Positions 1 to 8,118 of a stretch of 64,000 bases of DNA are shown here, piece after piece. Source of the stretch: Bog-473 sp963840245. Its GTDB lineage: Bacteria > Actinomycetota > Acidimicrobiia > Acidimicrobiales > RAAP-2. Made by a program: the position numbers and the translations under genes. The stretch spans positions 14,470 to 78,469 of the forward strand of contig CAWIYI010000025.1 of NCBI GenBank assembly GCA_963840245.1, given 5' to 3'. The notes under the pieces were generated by a model that saw only the letters and a program-made list of their open reading frames with translations, ran no database searches and had not been told where the DNA came from. How positions within the stretch are numbered: position 1 is the stretch's first letter; every line of letters starts with the position of its first letter.

Positions 1-203
1 GAGCCAGGCGGCAGGAGCGAACCGTTCGGTCCGAGGCCCTTGGCTCTCGTGGTGGTGGCGTACGCCTCGCTGCCGACGGCTGCCCCGAGACCCATTGCGG
101 CCAGCCCGGAAGCGACGGTGCCGCCCAGCAGGGAGCGACGGGACAGCCGCGACTCCCACGGTTGGCTTGGAAACTGACCCCGGCCCTCAGTCACCGTCGA
201 CAC
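1..203 (-). CDS. Tat-exported protein, N-terminal part only
   Basis: Only the first 67 or so codons are inside the window; the gene continues past base 1. The GTG at 203 opens a frame with a classic twin-arginine signal: a polar N-region, SRRSLL around residues 21-26, a Gly/Ala-rich hydrophobic stretch (TVASGLAAMGLGAAVG) and a likely cleavage site after EAYA near residue 49. The mature protein should therefore be folded in the cytoplasm and exported by Tat. The first mature residues (KGLGPNGSLLPPGS) recall PhoX/DUF839-type phosphatases, but too little is visible to assign a family. A second GTG at 194 is an alternative start. Confidence 0.6.
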   Translation of the reverse strand, partial: MSTVTEGRGQFPSQPWESRLSRRSLLGGTVASGLAAMGLGAAVGSEAYATTTRAKGLGPNGSLLPPG

Positions 204-370
204 GCTAACAGCGAGCCCTTCTCCTCGTCCTTGGGGATCGGGTCGCCCTCTGGCTCGACCGGAGCGCCAATCTCTTCACGCTTTGTTCACGTTGGGCAGA
301 GCAGTCAGCGGTGCAACGTCGTCATGTCGACGCCACTGACCGGAATCGCAACGTGAGGGAGCCGAGAGCG

Positions 371-787
371 CTACCTCGGCGGACGCTCGAAGCTGTGCAC
401 GTCGAAGTAGACCGGCAAGAGGTACTTCACGTAGAAGGTGTGCACGATCCGACCCGGGTAGACCAGATCCTCGTTCCGCCTGATCTGCACCCGGTCGTCC
501 TTCTCGGCGTAGCGCTCACACCCGGCCAGCAGATCGTCGACCGCTTCCCGCGAGTCCTGCAACAGGCCGAGATGGTCGAAGCCGGGCGAACTCATCGGCC
601 TGTCGCTCTCCGCGAGAAGGATGAACTGGTCCGGTTCCGCCGTGAGCAAGTGGCACTGCTGGCCCGCCACCTCGGTGTCGAGCGCGGTCCAGCCGAAGAG
701 GGAGCCGTAGAAGGCGTCGATGTCGTCACGGGCAGTCTTGGTGAGGCTGCCGACCGGAAACGTCATCTCCATGTGGTTGAAACGCAT
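371..787 (-). CDS. VOC (glyoxalase/bleomycin resistance) family protein
   Basis: The 138-residue product starts MRFNHMEMTFPVG and has the length and beta-alpha-beta-beta-beta pattern of a single VOC module: an early His (residue 5), AFYGSLFGW in the helix, FDHLGLL mid-protein and a closing FDVHSFE with a terminal Glu that could be a metal ligand. VOC proteins bind a divalent metal and act as glyoxalases, dioxygenases, epimerases or drug-binding proteins; nothing here fixes the substrate. A purine-rich AAGGGTGGG lies just before the ATG. It is transcribed alone, in the same direction as the corA remnant. Confidence 0.75.
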   Translation of the reverse strand: MRFNHMEMTFPVGSLTKTARDDIDAFYGSLFGWTALDTEVAGQQCHLLTAEPDQFILLAESDRPMSSPGFDHLGLLQDSREAVDDLLAGCERYAEKDDRVQIRRNEDLVYPGRIVHTFYVKYLLPVYFDVHSFERPPR

Positions 788-874
788 CGAGTCCCACCCT
801 TCCCCAGGTTGTCCTGCGCTGCACAGTCTGACCCAATCACGGCTCTCAGGAGGCGTTCTGGAGGTCTAGCGCAT

Positions 875-1895
875 CTAGAGCCATTTCCGCCGCTTGAAGA
901 GGATGTACAGGGCTGTCGAACTGGCCACCATCAGGACGAGTGCGAGGGGGTAGCCGTAGTACCAGTGCAGCTCCGGCATGTGGTCGAAGTTCATGCCGTA
1001 GATCGTCCCCACGATCGTCGGTGCGAACCCGATCGCAGCCCAGGCCGAGATCTTCTTGACCTCCTCGTTCTGGGCCACGCTCGTCTCGGTCAGGCTGCGC
1101 ATCTCGTCGTTCTGCTGTTGGCCGACGAGTGTGCTGTGCACGGTCAGCGCATTCTGGAGGAGCGCTCGGAAGGAGTCGGCGCGCTCGACGATCCGGATCA
1201 CATGGTCACTGACGTCGCGTAGGTTCCGGCGCAGCTCGAGGTCCACCTCGTACTTGTCGAAGCCCTCTTCGAGCGCGTGCAGCATGGCGAGGAGCGGCTG
1301 CGTCGCCCTCTGGAATTCGATGACCTCTCGGGACAGTTCGTAGATCCGACGCGCCAGCGCCGGGTCCCCGCCCTTGAAGAGCTGGTCTTCGATCTCGTCG
1401 ATGTCGTTCTCGAGGCCCGCCACGACCGGCACGTACTCGTCGACGACCTGATCGATGATCGCGTAGAGCACCGCCTCGGGACCGAGGCGACAGCAATTCC
1501 GGCGTGTCCTCGAGCCTCTTGCGCACCTTGCTGAGATCCGGCGTCTCTGCGTGGCGGATGGTGACGACGAAATCAGGGCCGGTGAAGATGTGGAGCTCCC
1601 CGAACTCGACCTCTTCGGTCGCATCGAGATACCGCGCCGGCCGCAGGACGGTGAAGAGCGTCGTGCCGTACCGCTCCAGCTTCGGGCGCTGATGGGCGGC
1701 GACGGCGTCCTCGACGGCCAGCTCGTGCAGCTGGAATTCGTGCGCCACGGACCGGATCTCCTCGACATCGGGTCGGTACAGCCCGATCCAGGCCATGCCG
1801 TGCCGTTCACGCAGGGCTTCGTAGGTCTCATCGAGGGTCCGTGGATCGGCGCTGCGCCGTCCACCGACGTACACCGCATTGTTGACGACAGCCAT
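875..1895 (-). pseudogene. corA: CorA-type Mg2+/Co2+ transporter, one-base frameshift
   Basis: Two adjoining minus-strand frames make one CorA protein of about 339 residues. The upstream frame (start ATG 1895) carries the cytoplasmic alpha/beta domain (MAWIGLYRP, FELHIF-type strands, RKRLEDTPELL). Near 1487-1493 the sense switches to the other frame, which runs from LGPEAVLYAIIDQVVDEY through the long stalk helix to two membrane segments with the signature YGMN and ends KRRKWL at 875. Removing a single T of the coding strand just after the ELL codons restores one frame. Every family landmark, including GMN, is otherwise intact, so either the break is recent or it is a consensus error. Confidence 0.85.
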
Positions 1896-2002
1896 GGCGA
1901 CCTCTGCATGTTCGGGAGCCGACTCACGGTAGCCCCATGCCAGCTCGGCGGGTCATTCCCGATGGTGACGACCCGTCCGCCCGACGGGTCAAGCCCAGTT
2001 CG

Positions 2003-2075
2003 CACCCCCAACCGGATTCGAACCGGTGCTGCCGCCGTGAAAGGGCGGTGTCCTAGGCCGCTAGACGATGGGGGC
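2003..2075 (-). tRNA. tRNA-Glu (anticodon TTC)
   Basis: The 73-nt cloverleaf reads 5' to 3' from 2075. The acceptor arm GCCCCCA pairs with TGGGGGT (G-T at the end), the D-arm is TCGTCTAGCGG, the anticodon stem CCGCC/GGCGG encloses CTTTCAC with anticodon TTC, and the T-arm ACCGG-TTCGAAT-CCGGT is perfect. The discriminator is G and no CCA is encoded. It sits between the corA remnant and ctaA. No integrase or repeat lies next to it, so it shows no sign of serving as an attachment site. Confidence 0.95.
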
Positions 2076-2107
2076 CGGGCCGTGCCACTGGCACGGAAGG
2101 TTCAAGC

Positions 2108-3076
2108 CTAATGGGCACCGATCGGGACGCCCGGCGCCGAGGTGTCGCGGACGAGCGGGGCCGGCAGCACCTCGGGCGCGTGGTACGTGCAGGTGAGGAA
2201 CGTCTGGACGGCCCCGATCACCAGCGCGGTGGCGCCGAGGATGTGGACCTCGACCAGGAGCGCGGGCAGGTGGGTGAAGTACTGCGTGTAGCCGACGGCG
2301 GCCTGGGCCACCATCACCCCCATGAGGATGCGCGCGGCGCGGCGCACCCGCTCGGGCACGTCGCCCATGTGGAGGCCGACGACGAGGCCGATGGTGACGC
2401 CGATCAGGAGGAGGGCGAGGCTCGAGTGGAGCTCGGCCATGTCCCGCAGTGCGATGGGTATCCGCTTGGCCAGCTGCTGACCGGAGGCGTCGCCCGCATG
2501 CGGGCCCGCACCGGTGGTGGCGCTGCCGGCGGTGATCACGACGGTCAGGATCGCCAGGACCCCGTAGAAGAGGCGGATCAGGGGCCGCGGCACCAGGAGG
2601 TGGGCCGATCCCGGCGTGTAGTCGCGGGTGGAGCGGTGGACCAGCACCACTGCGTCGACCAGCAGGAGCATGGTGGCGACGAAGTGCACCATGACCAGGT
2701 AGGGGTTGAGCTTGGTGTAGACGACGATGCCGCCCAGGATGGCCTGGGCCACCACGCCGGCCACCAGCCCGCCGCTGAGCCAGATCAGGTCCCGCCGGCG
2801 GGGCGCCCGGAAGACCGAGCCGAGGAGGGCGGCGATCACCGCCACGGTGAGGACGACCGTGACCAGGCGGTTCCCGAACTCGACCAGGCCGTGGAACTGC
2901 AGCGCCGGGGTCAGGTGCCCGACGGAGCACTCGGGCCAGTCGGCGCAGCCGAGGCCCGAGCCGGTCAGGCGGACCGCCGCCCCGGTCAGCACGATGAGGG
3001 CCGTCAGGACCAGGGCCAGGACGTCGAGCCGGTGGCTCAGCGAGGGCGAGACGGTGGGGGTACGGCGCCGCGACAC
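2108..3076 (-). CDS. ctaA: Heme A synthase (COX15/CtaA)
   Basis: The 322-residue multi-pass membrane protein converts heme O to heme A for aa3-type cytochrome oxidase. Visible marks are SHRLDVLAL before helix 1, GAAVRLTGSGLGCADWPEC with its conserved Gly/Cys/Trp, FHGLVEFGNRLVT, VHFVATMLLL and ELHSSLALLLIG, giving the expected His pairs in a two-fold eight-helix layout. The GTG at 3076 is preferred over longer readings because an upstream start would run into ctaB; it lies 8 nt after the -10-like TACGCT (3090-3085), suggesting a leaderless mRNA. The gene is divergent from ctaB, its pathway partner. Confidence 0.93.
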   Translation of the reverse strand: MSRRRTPTVSPSLSHRLDVLALVLTALIVLTGAAVRLTGSGLGCADWPECSVGHLTPALQFHGLVEFGNRLVTVVLTVAVIAALLGSVFRAPRRRDLIWLSGGLVAGVVAQAILGGIVVYTKLNPYLVMVHFVATMLLLVDAVVLVHRSTRDYTPGSAHLLVPRPLIRLFYGVLAILTVVITAGSATTGAGPHAGDASGQQLAKRIPIALRDMAELHSSLALLLIGVTIGLVVGLHMGDVPERVRRAARILMGVMVAQAAVGYTQYFTHLPALLVEVHILGATALVIGAVQTFLTCTYHAPEVLPAPLVRDTSAPGVPIGAH

Positions 3077-3084
3077 TCTCGCCA

Positions 3085-3135
3085 AGCGTACCGGCGCCCG
3101 CCGCCTGGTCCCGGGCGAGGCTCTGGTCGTAGGCT
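3085..3135. promoter_or_regulatory. Divergent leaderless promoters of ctaA and ctaB
   Basis: The 67-bp gap has TACGCT on the minus strand (3090-3085), 8 nt before the ctaA GTG, and TAGGCT on the plus strand (3130-3135), 8 nt before the ctaB ATG. Neither gene has a Shine-Dalgarno sequence. This fits actinobacterial leaderless promoters; the -35 regions are not recognisable. Confidence 0.5.
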
Positions 3136-3143
3136 GGCCGGAC

Positions 3144-4079
3144 ATGTCCGTTGAAGCGCCTGCCCTCCCGGGCCGGCGAGCCACATGGTCGTGGTCGACG
3201 GTCGGGGCCTACATCGCCCTGACCAAGCCACGGATCATCGAGCTCCTGCTGGTCACGACCCTCCCCACCATGGTGGTGGCGCAGCGCGGCCTGCCCCCGG
3301 TCTGGCTCATGGTCGCCACCCTGGCCGGCGGGGCATTGGCGGCGGGCGGGGCCAACGCCATCAACATGGTGGTCGACCGCGACATCGACCGCCTGATGAA
3401 CCGGACCAAGAACCGTCCGCTGGTGACCGGCGCCATGGCGCCGGCTGCCGCGCTGGTCTTCGCCCTGTCGCTCGAGGTGGCGGCCTTCATCGAGCTGTGG
3501 TTGGCCGTGAACCTGCTCTCGGCGGTGCTGGCCATCTCGGCGACCCTCTTCTACGTCTTCGTGTACACGCTCTGGCTCAAGCGCCGCTCCACCCAGAACA
3601 TCGTGATCGGGGGCGCGGCGGGTGCGGTGCCGGTGCTCGTGGGCTGGGCGGCCGTGACCGACAGCCTGGCCTGGGCGCCGGTGGTGCTCTTCGCCATCAT
3701 CTTCATCTGGACGCCGCCGCATTTCTGGTCGCTGGCGGTGCGCTACAAGGAGGACTACCGGGCGGCCGATGTGCCCATGCTGCCGGTGGTGGCGTCCATG
3801 AAGCGCACCACCACCGAGATCGTCTATTACACGGTGGCGCTGGTGGCGGTGTCGTTCCTGTTCGGGCCGGTGGCCCACCTCGGCTGGATCTACATGATCA
3901 CCGCCGCCGTGCTCGGCGCCGGGTTCCTCTACTTCGTGACCCGCCTGTGGGGCCTGGCCCAGAACGGGCAGGTCACCGGGCGCGACGCCATGAAGGTCTT
4001 CGGGTACTCCATCACCTACCTCACCGTGCTGTTCGTGGCGATGGCGGGCGACGTACTCATCTCCAATCACGTTCACTAG
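3144..4079 (+). CDS. ctaB: Protoheme IX farnesyltransferase (heme O synthase)
   Basis: The 311-residue UbiA-superfamily prenyltransferase adds a farnesyl group to heme B, making heme O for CtaA. The first Asp-rich motif NMVVDRDIDRLMNRTKNRPL (about residue 73 on) and the second-loop stretch WTPPHFWSLAVRYKEDYRAADVPMLPVV are both present, and eight or nine hydrophobic helices follow the ALTKPRIIELLL start of the fold. The ATG at 3144 starts 8 nt after TAGGCT. The longer in-frame reading starting at 2727 would overlap ctaA throughout and is rejected. A thioredoxin-like gene follows after 12 nt, consistent with a cytochrome oxidase assembly unit. Confidence 0.95.
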   Translation: MSVEAPALPGRRATWSWSTVGAYIALTKPRIIELLLVTTLPTMVVAQRGLPPVWLMVATLAGGALAAGGANAINMVVDRDIDRLMNRTKNRPLVTGAMAPAAALVFALSLEVAAFIELWLAVNLLSAVLAISATLFYVFVYTLWLKRRSTQNIVIGGAAGAVPVLVGWAAVTDSLAWAPVVLFAIIFIWTPPHFWSLAVRYKEDYRAADVPMLPVVASMKRTTTEIVYYTVALVAVSFLFGPVAHLGWIYMITAAVLGAGFLYFVTRLWGLAQNGQVTGRDAMKVFGYSITYLTVLFVAMAGDVLISNHVH

Positions 4080-4091
4080 CGTCCTCGCGCG

Positions 4092-4739
4092 ATGACCGAC
4101 GCACCTCCTGATCCGGAGCCCTCACCTGCGCCCGGGTCCGATGGCGCCCCAGCGGTCCGCCGGCCCCGCAAGCGCTTCATCTTCATCGGCCTGGGCATCG
4201 GTCTGCTGATCATCCTGATCGTCGGGCTGACGACCAGCTTCGGCACGACTCAGAGCACGACGGACACGCCCCACGAGGGGGGGACGGTGCCGTCCTTCAC
4301 GCGCCAGAACATCGGTCCCTCCGGGCCACCGCAGGTCTCGGTGCCCTCCGACGGTGGCGCGGACAGCACGCCGACGGTCCTCTTGTTCTTCGGGAACTGG
4401 TGCCCGAGCTGCCACCAGGAGCTTCCCCCGCTGGCCGCAGCCGTGCGCCAGCAGGACCACGCCGGCGGCGCGTTGGCGCGGATCCGGGTCATCGGCGTGG
4501 ACAGCGAGGACTCCACGTCGAGCGCCCGCTCCTTCATTCACAGCGCAGGGGTCACGTTCCCCGTCGCCTACGACCCGGACGTCAGTGTGACCAGCGGGCT
4601 CTTCGCGTTTGACGGCGACCCCTACGCGGTGTTCGTCAACGGTGACGGCACCATCGCCAAGATCGTGCGGGGCGCCGTGCTCACGCCCTCCTCGCTCACG
4701 GCCGACGAACGGGCGCTCCTACCCGACAACGCGTCGTAG
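4092..4739 (+). CDS. Membrane-anchored TlpA/ResA-like thioredoxin
   Basis: The 215-residue protein has a Pro-rich cytoplasmic start, one membrane anchor (FIFIGLGIGLLIILIVGL, about residues 29-46) and a thioredoxin fold outside the membrane. The active site is WCPSC (Cys 104 and 107) in FFGNWCPSCHQELPPL, and GVTFPVAYDPD carries the expected cis-Pro region. Family members reduce apocytochrome or oxidase Cys pairs for metal and heme insertion. Placement 12 nt after ctaB supports a role in oxidase or cytochrome c maturation; the exact client is inferred. Confidence 0.85.
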   Translation: MTDAPPDPEPSPAPGSDGAPAVRRPRKRFIFIGLGIGLLIILIVGLTTSFGTTQSTTDTPHEGGTVPSFTRQNIGPSGPPQVSVPSDGGADSTPTVLLFFGNWCPSCHQELPPLAAAVRQQDHAGGALARIRVIGVDSEDSTSSARSFIHSAGVTFPVAYDPDVSVTSGLFAFDGDPYAVFVNGDGTIAKIVRGAVLTPSSLTADERALLPDNAS

Positions 4740-4773
4740 GCGGCCGTCACGACGTCGAAGGTGAAGGCGTTGC

Positions 4774-5532
4774 TCATTCCCACCGGAACGTGAGCGCGGC
4801 GGCCACCGGCGCCGCCACTGCCCAGACCGCCAGCACGGCCCAGGACTCCGCCGGTACCGCGGCGCCCGCACCGAGGGTGGCGTGCAACGCGGCGGAGAGC
4901 GCCTCGGCCGGCAACAGCTTGGCGAAGTCGGCCAGCCCGGCCGGGAGCTTCGAGATCGGGACGATCATGCCGCCCAGCAGGAGCAAGATGAGATAGAGGC
5001 CGTTCGCCGCGGCCAGGTTCACCTCGGCCCGCAGCGTGCCGGCCATGAAGAGGCCGATCCCGGCGAAGGCGGCGGAGCCCAGCAGCACGGCGCCGATCGC
5101 ACCGGCCACCGCGACCGAGCCGCCGCCGCCGGGGTCCCAGCCCAGGGCCAGCCCGACCGGCAGCAGGACGGCGGCCTGCAGCAGCTCGACGGCCACGATC
5201 GTGAGGATCTTGGCGCCGAGCAGACGCGGGCGGCCGAGCGGAGTGGCGCCCAGCCGCTTGAGCACGCCGTAGCCGCGCTCGAAGCCGGTGGCGATGCCGA
5301 GGGAGACCATCGCCGTCGACATGACGGCGAGGGCCAGGATGCCCGGCACGAAGAAATTGGCGGGAGTTGCCGTCGGGGTCGAGACCACCGACACCTTGGA
5401 GAAGAAGAGCAGGAACACGACGGGGATGCCGAGTGTCAGCAGGAGGGTCTCGCCGCGGCGCAGGGTCATGTAGACCTCCGCGCCGGTCTGCGCGGTCAGC
5501 GGGCGCAGGGTGCTGCTTGTCGTCGCGCTCAC
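4774..5532 (-). CDS. ABC-2 type transporter permease
   Basis: The 252-residue, six-helix integral membrane protein has the ABC-2 layout: a short cytoplasmic start, GETLLLTLGIPVVFLLFF as helix 1, VPGILALAVMSTAMVSLGIATGFERGYGVLKRLGATPL, and the GMIVPISKLPAGL loop before the last helix. It pairs with the ATPase encoded just upstream; its GTG start (5532) and the ATPase stop overlap as GTGA. A much longer open frame upstream is only a shadow of the ATPase gene. The substrate is unknown; drug or lipid export is typical of this family. Confidence 0.87.
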   Translation of the reverse strand: MSATTSSTLRPLTAQTGAEVYMTLRRGETLLLTLGIPVVFLLFFSKVSVVSTPTATPANFFVPGILALAVMSTAMVSLGIATGFERGYGVLKRLGATPLGRPRLLGAKILTIVAVELLQAAVLLPVGLALGWDPGGGGSVAVAGAIGAVLLGSAAFAGIGLFMAGTLRAEVNLAAANGLYLILLLLGGMIVPISKLPAGLADFAKLLPAEALSAALHATLGAGAAVPAESWAVLAVWAVAAPVAAALTFRWE

Positions 5533-6581
5533 CGGCCCCGGCCCCGGCCTCGGCCCCGGCCCCGGCCCCGGGACCGGCGCGTGTCCGCCCGACCTGCCGC
5601 CGTGTCGTTTGCGTGGTCGGCCGCGTCCTCGCCGGCCGTGGTGACGGCGGCCGCTCCCACCGTCTCGAAGTACACGTCCTCGAGGGTCTTGCCCGCCACC
5701 AGGTCGGTGAGGGTGGCGCCGCGCTCGGCCAGGAACGTGGCCACCGCCGCGGTGACGGCGGGGGTCGCCACCCCCGAGGCCTCGACCCGGTAGCGACCGG
5801 ACGCGGTCTCGTTGACCACGGTCCCCGCCCCGACGGCGGCGGCCAGCGCGACGGTGTCGAGCGCGGGGGGCGCGCCGAAGGTGATGACCGGCGGAGCGTC
5901 GCCCGCGGGCCCGGTCCCCGTGGTCAGGCCGTGCGGCGTGCCCTCCAGCACGACGCGGCCCGCCGACAGGATCACGATGCGGTCCGCCATCCGTTCGGCC
6001 TCGCCCAGCTCGTGGGTGGTGAGGACGACGCACACGCCCCTTTCCTTCATGTCGGCCACCACGGCGCGCACGGCGATGCGCCCCTCGGGGTCGACGCCCG
6101 CTGTCGGCTCGTCGAGGAAGGCCACCTCCGGCCGGCCGACCAGGGCCAGGGCGAGGGAGAGCCGTTGCTGCTCGCCGCCCGACAGATGGCGCCAGGGCGT
6201 GGCGGCGACGCCGCGCAGGCCGACGAGGTCGAGCAGTTCGTCCGCCGGCACGGCGTCGGGGTAGTAGCCGGCGAAGAGGTCGAGGACGCGGCGCGGCCCG
6301 AGCATGGGGTAGACGCCGCCGCGCTGGAGCATGACACCGACGCGGCCGCTGAGCGCGCCGTGGTCGGCGATCGGATCGAGGCCGAGGACGCGCGCCTCGC
6401 CGGCGACCGGGCGGCGGTAGCCCTCCAGTGTCTCGACGGTCGACGTCTTGCCGGCGCCGTTCGGCCCGAGCACGACGAGCACCTCACCGGCTTCGGCGGC
6501 CAGGTCGACGCCGTCGACCGCGGGAGGTGTCCCGGCGGGGCCGTAGCGCACGGTGAGGCCGGTGACCTCGACGGCTGGCAC
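5529..6581 (-). CDS. ABC transporter ATP-binding protein with Arg-Gly tail
   Basis: The 350-residue ATPase energises the permease that follows it. Walker A GPNGAGKT is at residues 39-46, the signature LSGGEQQR near 140, Walker B VAFLDEPTAGVD near 160 and the switch His in TTHELGEAERM. After the nucleotide-binding domain come about 130 residues typical of DrrA-like proteins, ending in an unusual RG-repeat tail encoded by a GGCCCC-type tandem repeat. The GTG at 6581 follows TAGCCT by 8 nt with no Shine-Dalgarno sequence, and it is divergent from serS. Confidence 0.9.
   Translation of the reverse strand: MPAVEVTGLTVRYGPAGTPPAVDGVDLAAEAGEVLVVLGPNGAGKTSTVETLEGYRRPVAGEARVLGLDPIADHGALSGRVGVMLQRGGVYPMLGPRRVLDLFAGYYPDAVPADELLDLVGLRGVAATPWRHLSGGEQQRLSLALALVGRPEVAFLDEPTAGVDPEGRIAVRAVVADMKERGVCVVLTTHELGEAERMADRIVILSAGRVVLEGTPHGLTTGTGPAGDAPPVITFGAPPALDTVALAAAVGAGTVVNETASGRYRVEASGVATPAVTAAVATFLAERGATLTDLVAGKTLEDVYFETVGAAAVTTAGEDAADHANDTAAGRADTRRSRGRGRGRGRGRGR
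5533..5572. repeat. GGCCCC-type hexanucleotide tandem repeat
   Basis: About six imperfect copies of a CGGCCC-type hexamer lie at the 3' end of the ABC ATPase gene and encode its Arg-Gly tail on the minus strand. Such tracts slip easily in replication and are error-prone in sequencing. Confidence 0.8.
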
Positions 6582-6589
6582 GGCGTCGC

Positions 6590-6599
6590 AGGCTACTTT
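6590..6599. promoter_or_regulatory. Shared symmetric -10 for the ABC operon and serS
   Basis: AGGCTACTTT contains TAGCCT on the minus strand (6595-6590) and TACTTT on the plus strand (6594-6599); the two hexamers share the central TA. Each lies 8 nt before its start codon (GTG 6581 minus, GTG 6608 plus). The whole intergenic gap is 26 bp, so one site probably fires in both directions onto leaderless mRNAs. Confidence 0.5.
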
Positions 6600-6607
6600 G
6601 AGCAGGA

Positions 6608-7912
6608 GTGATCGATATCCGGGTGCTCCGTGACGATCCCGACGCGGTCAAGGCCGCGCTGGCCCGGCGCGGCGTGGAGGCGGCCGAGGTCGACGCGGTG
6701 ATGGAGGCCGACAGGGCCTGGAGCGCGCGGCTGCGTGTCGCCGAGGCCATGCGGGCCGAGGTCAAGGAGCTCTCGCGCCTGGTCGGGCAGGCCAAGAAGG
6801 CGGGCGACGAGACACGGGCCGCCGAGCTCAGCAGGCGTAGCCGCCGACTGGGCGACGACGAGCGCGTCGCCGCCGCCGAGGCCGAGGCCTACCTGGAGCA
6901 GCGACAGACGGCTCTGCTCTACCTCCCCAACATCCCGGCCGACGACGCGCCGGACGGGGTGGGCGAGGAGGACAACGTGGAAGTCCGCCGGTGGTGGCCC
7001 GGGCAGGAAACGGGGCGCCAGGAGCCCGGAAGGGCGGCCCACCAGGAGGTCCCGCACTGGGAGATCGGCGAGTCGCTGCAGATCCTCGACATGGAGCGCG
7101 GGGCGCGGCTGGCCGGTTCCATGTTCCCGCTCTACCGGGGCCCTGGGGCCCGGCTGCTGCGCGCGCTGACCGCGTTCGCTCTCGACCGCCACGCGCCGGC
7201 CTACGAGGAGGTCCGGCCGCCGACGGTGGTGCTGACCGAGACCATGACCTCCACCGGCCACCTGCCCAAGTTCGCCGACGACGCCTATCACCTCGAGCGC
7301 GACGACCTGTGGCTCATCCCGACGGCCGAGGTGCCGCTCACGTCCATGCACCGGGGCGAGATCCTGGAGGAATCCCAGCTCCCTTTGCGCTTCACCGCGG
7401 CGACCGCCTGTTACCGACGCGAGGCGGGTTCGGCCGGGCGCGACACACGGGGCCTGCTGCGAGTGCACGAGTTCGACAAGGTGGAGCTGTTCGCCTACAC
7501 CACGCCCGCCGATGCGCTCGAGGCGCAGTCCGACATCTTGGAACGGGCCGAGTCGATGCTCCGGGACCTCGAGCTGCCCTACCGGGTACTCGACCTGTGC
7601 TGCGGAGACCTCGGCGGCTCGGCGGCGCGCACCTTCGACCTGGAGGCCTACGCGCCCGGCGTCGACCGCTGGCTCGAGGTGAGCTCGGTCAGCTGGTTCC
7701 GCGACTACCAGGCCCGCCGGGCCAACGTGCGCTTCCGCCCCGCCGGGGGCGGCTCGCTGCAACTGGTGCACACGGTCAACGGCTCGGCGCTGGCCTGGCC
7801 GCGCATCTGGGCCGCCCTGGTGGAGAACGGGCGCCAGCCGGACGGGACCGTGCTGCTGCCCGAGTGCCTGGCGCCGTATCTCGGCGGGGAACTGCTGATC
7901 AAGGCGCCATGA
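6608..7912 (+). CDS. serS: Seryl-tRNA synthetase
   Basis: The 434-residue class II synthetase charges tRNA-Ser. The N-terminal coiled-coil arm runs from about residue 30 to 105 (EADRAWSARLRVAEAM, RRSRRLGDDERVAAAEAEAYLEQR). The catalytic core shows motif 2 (CYRREAGSAGRDTRGLLRVHEF) and motif 3 (GSALAWPRIWAALVENGRQPDGTVLLPE), where family members usually have a less Trp/Pro-rich start. The insert of about 10 residues after the arm (RRWWPGQETGRQEPGR) is a little unusual. The GTG start lies 8 nt after TACTTT. The stop overlaps a small hydrophobic reading frame (ATGA). Confidence 0.95.
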   Translation: MIDIRVLRDDPDAVKAALARRGVEAAEVDAVMEADRAWSARLRVAEAMRAEVKELSRLVGQAKKAGDETRAAELSRRSRRLGDDERVAAAEAEAYLEQRQTALLYLPNIPADDAPDGVGEEDNVEVRRWWPGQETGRQEPGRAAHQEVPHWEIGESLQILDMERGARLAGSMFPLYRGPGARLLRALTAFALDRHAPAYEEVRPPTVVLTETMTSTGHLPKFADDAYHLERDDLWLIPTAEVPLTSMHRGEILEESQLPLRFTAATACYRREAGSAGRDTRGLLRVHEFDKVELFAYTTPADALEAQSDILERAESMLRDLELPYRVLDLCCGDLGGSAARTFDLEAYAPGVDRWLEVSSVSWFRDYQARRANVRFRPAGGGSLQLVHTVNGSALAWPRIWAALVENGRQPDGTVLLPECLAPYLGGELLIKAP

Positions 7913-8118
7913 GGCCGGCGCCCACCCTCTCCGTGCGCGCATCCGGGCCGGTGGTGCCGCTGGCCGCGGCGGCGGTGGTGCCGGTGCCGGTGGCGGCGGC
8001 GGTGATCGTGGTGGTGGCGGCGGCGTCGGCGGTGGTTTCAGAAACTATAAGCAGTGTGGTTGATAGTTTGACGAGACGTCCCCGGTCCCAGGGGCCGGTG
8101 GGCGCCGTGACCCCATGA
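7909..8118 (+). CDS. Possible 69-residue hydrophobic protein (uncertain)
   Basis: This frame begins in an ATGA overlap with the serS stop and ends in another ATGA overlap with the next gene, an arrangement typical of translational coupling. The product would be almost only Ala, Val and Pro from residue 13 to 43, enough for one membrane segment, followed by a polar tail. Against it: the DNA is a GTG/GCG-rich low-complexity tract, and a 28-bp inverted repeat that looks regulatory lies inside it (8042-8069). It may be a leader, a genuine small membrane protein, or chance. Confidence 0.3.
   Translation: MRPAPTLSVRASGPVVPLAAAAVVPVPVAAAVIVVVAAASAVVSETISSVVDSLTRRPRSQGPVGAVTP
8042..8069. promoter_or_regulatory. 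28-bp inverted repeat, putative operator
   Basis: An AT-rich island in GC-rich DNA: the left arm AAACTATAAGC and right arm GTTGATAGTTT are separated by AGTGTG. Nearly the same element with identical total length occurs at 39204-39231. It lies 45 bp before the mycothiol-type gene at 8115, and the right arm contains a -10-like GATAGT. Confidence 0.5.

Noticed and set aside
2003..2075. tRNA-Glu as an island insertion site
   Set aside because: No duplicate of the tRNA 3' end and no recombinase gene were found near it.
2061..4076. 671-codon open frame on the minus strand over ctaA and ctaB
   Set aside because: Composition is Arg/His/Gly/Pro-rich without any fold-like pattern; it is the GC-rich shadow of the two real genes. 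Similar long antisense frames (for example 311-1222, 6593-7942, 36688-38613, 54532-55908) were dropped for the same reason.
5533..6033. N-terminal extension of the ABC permease up to 6033
   Set aside because: The extra residues are an out-of-frame reading of the ATPase gene; the GTGA overlap at 5532 is the natural start.
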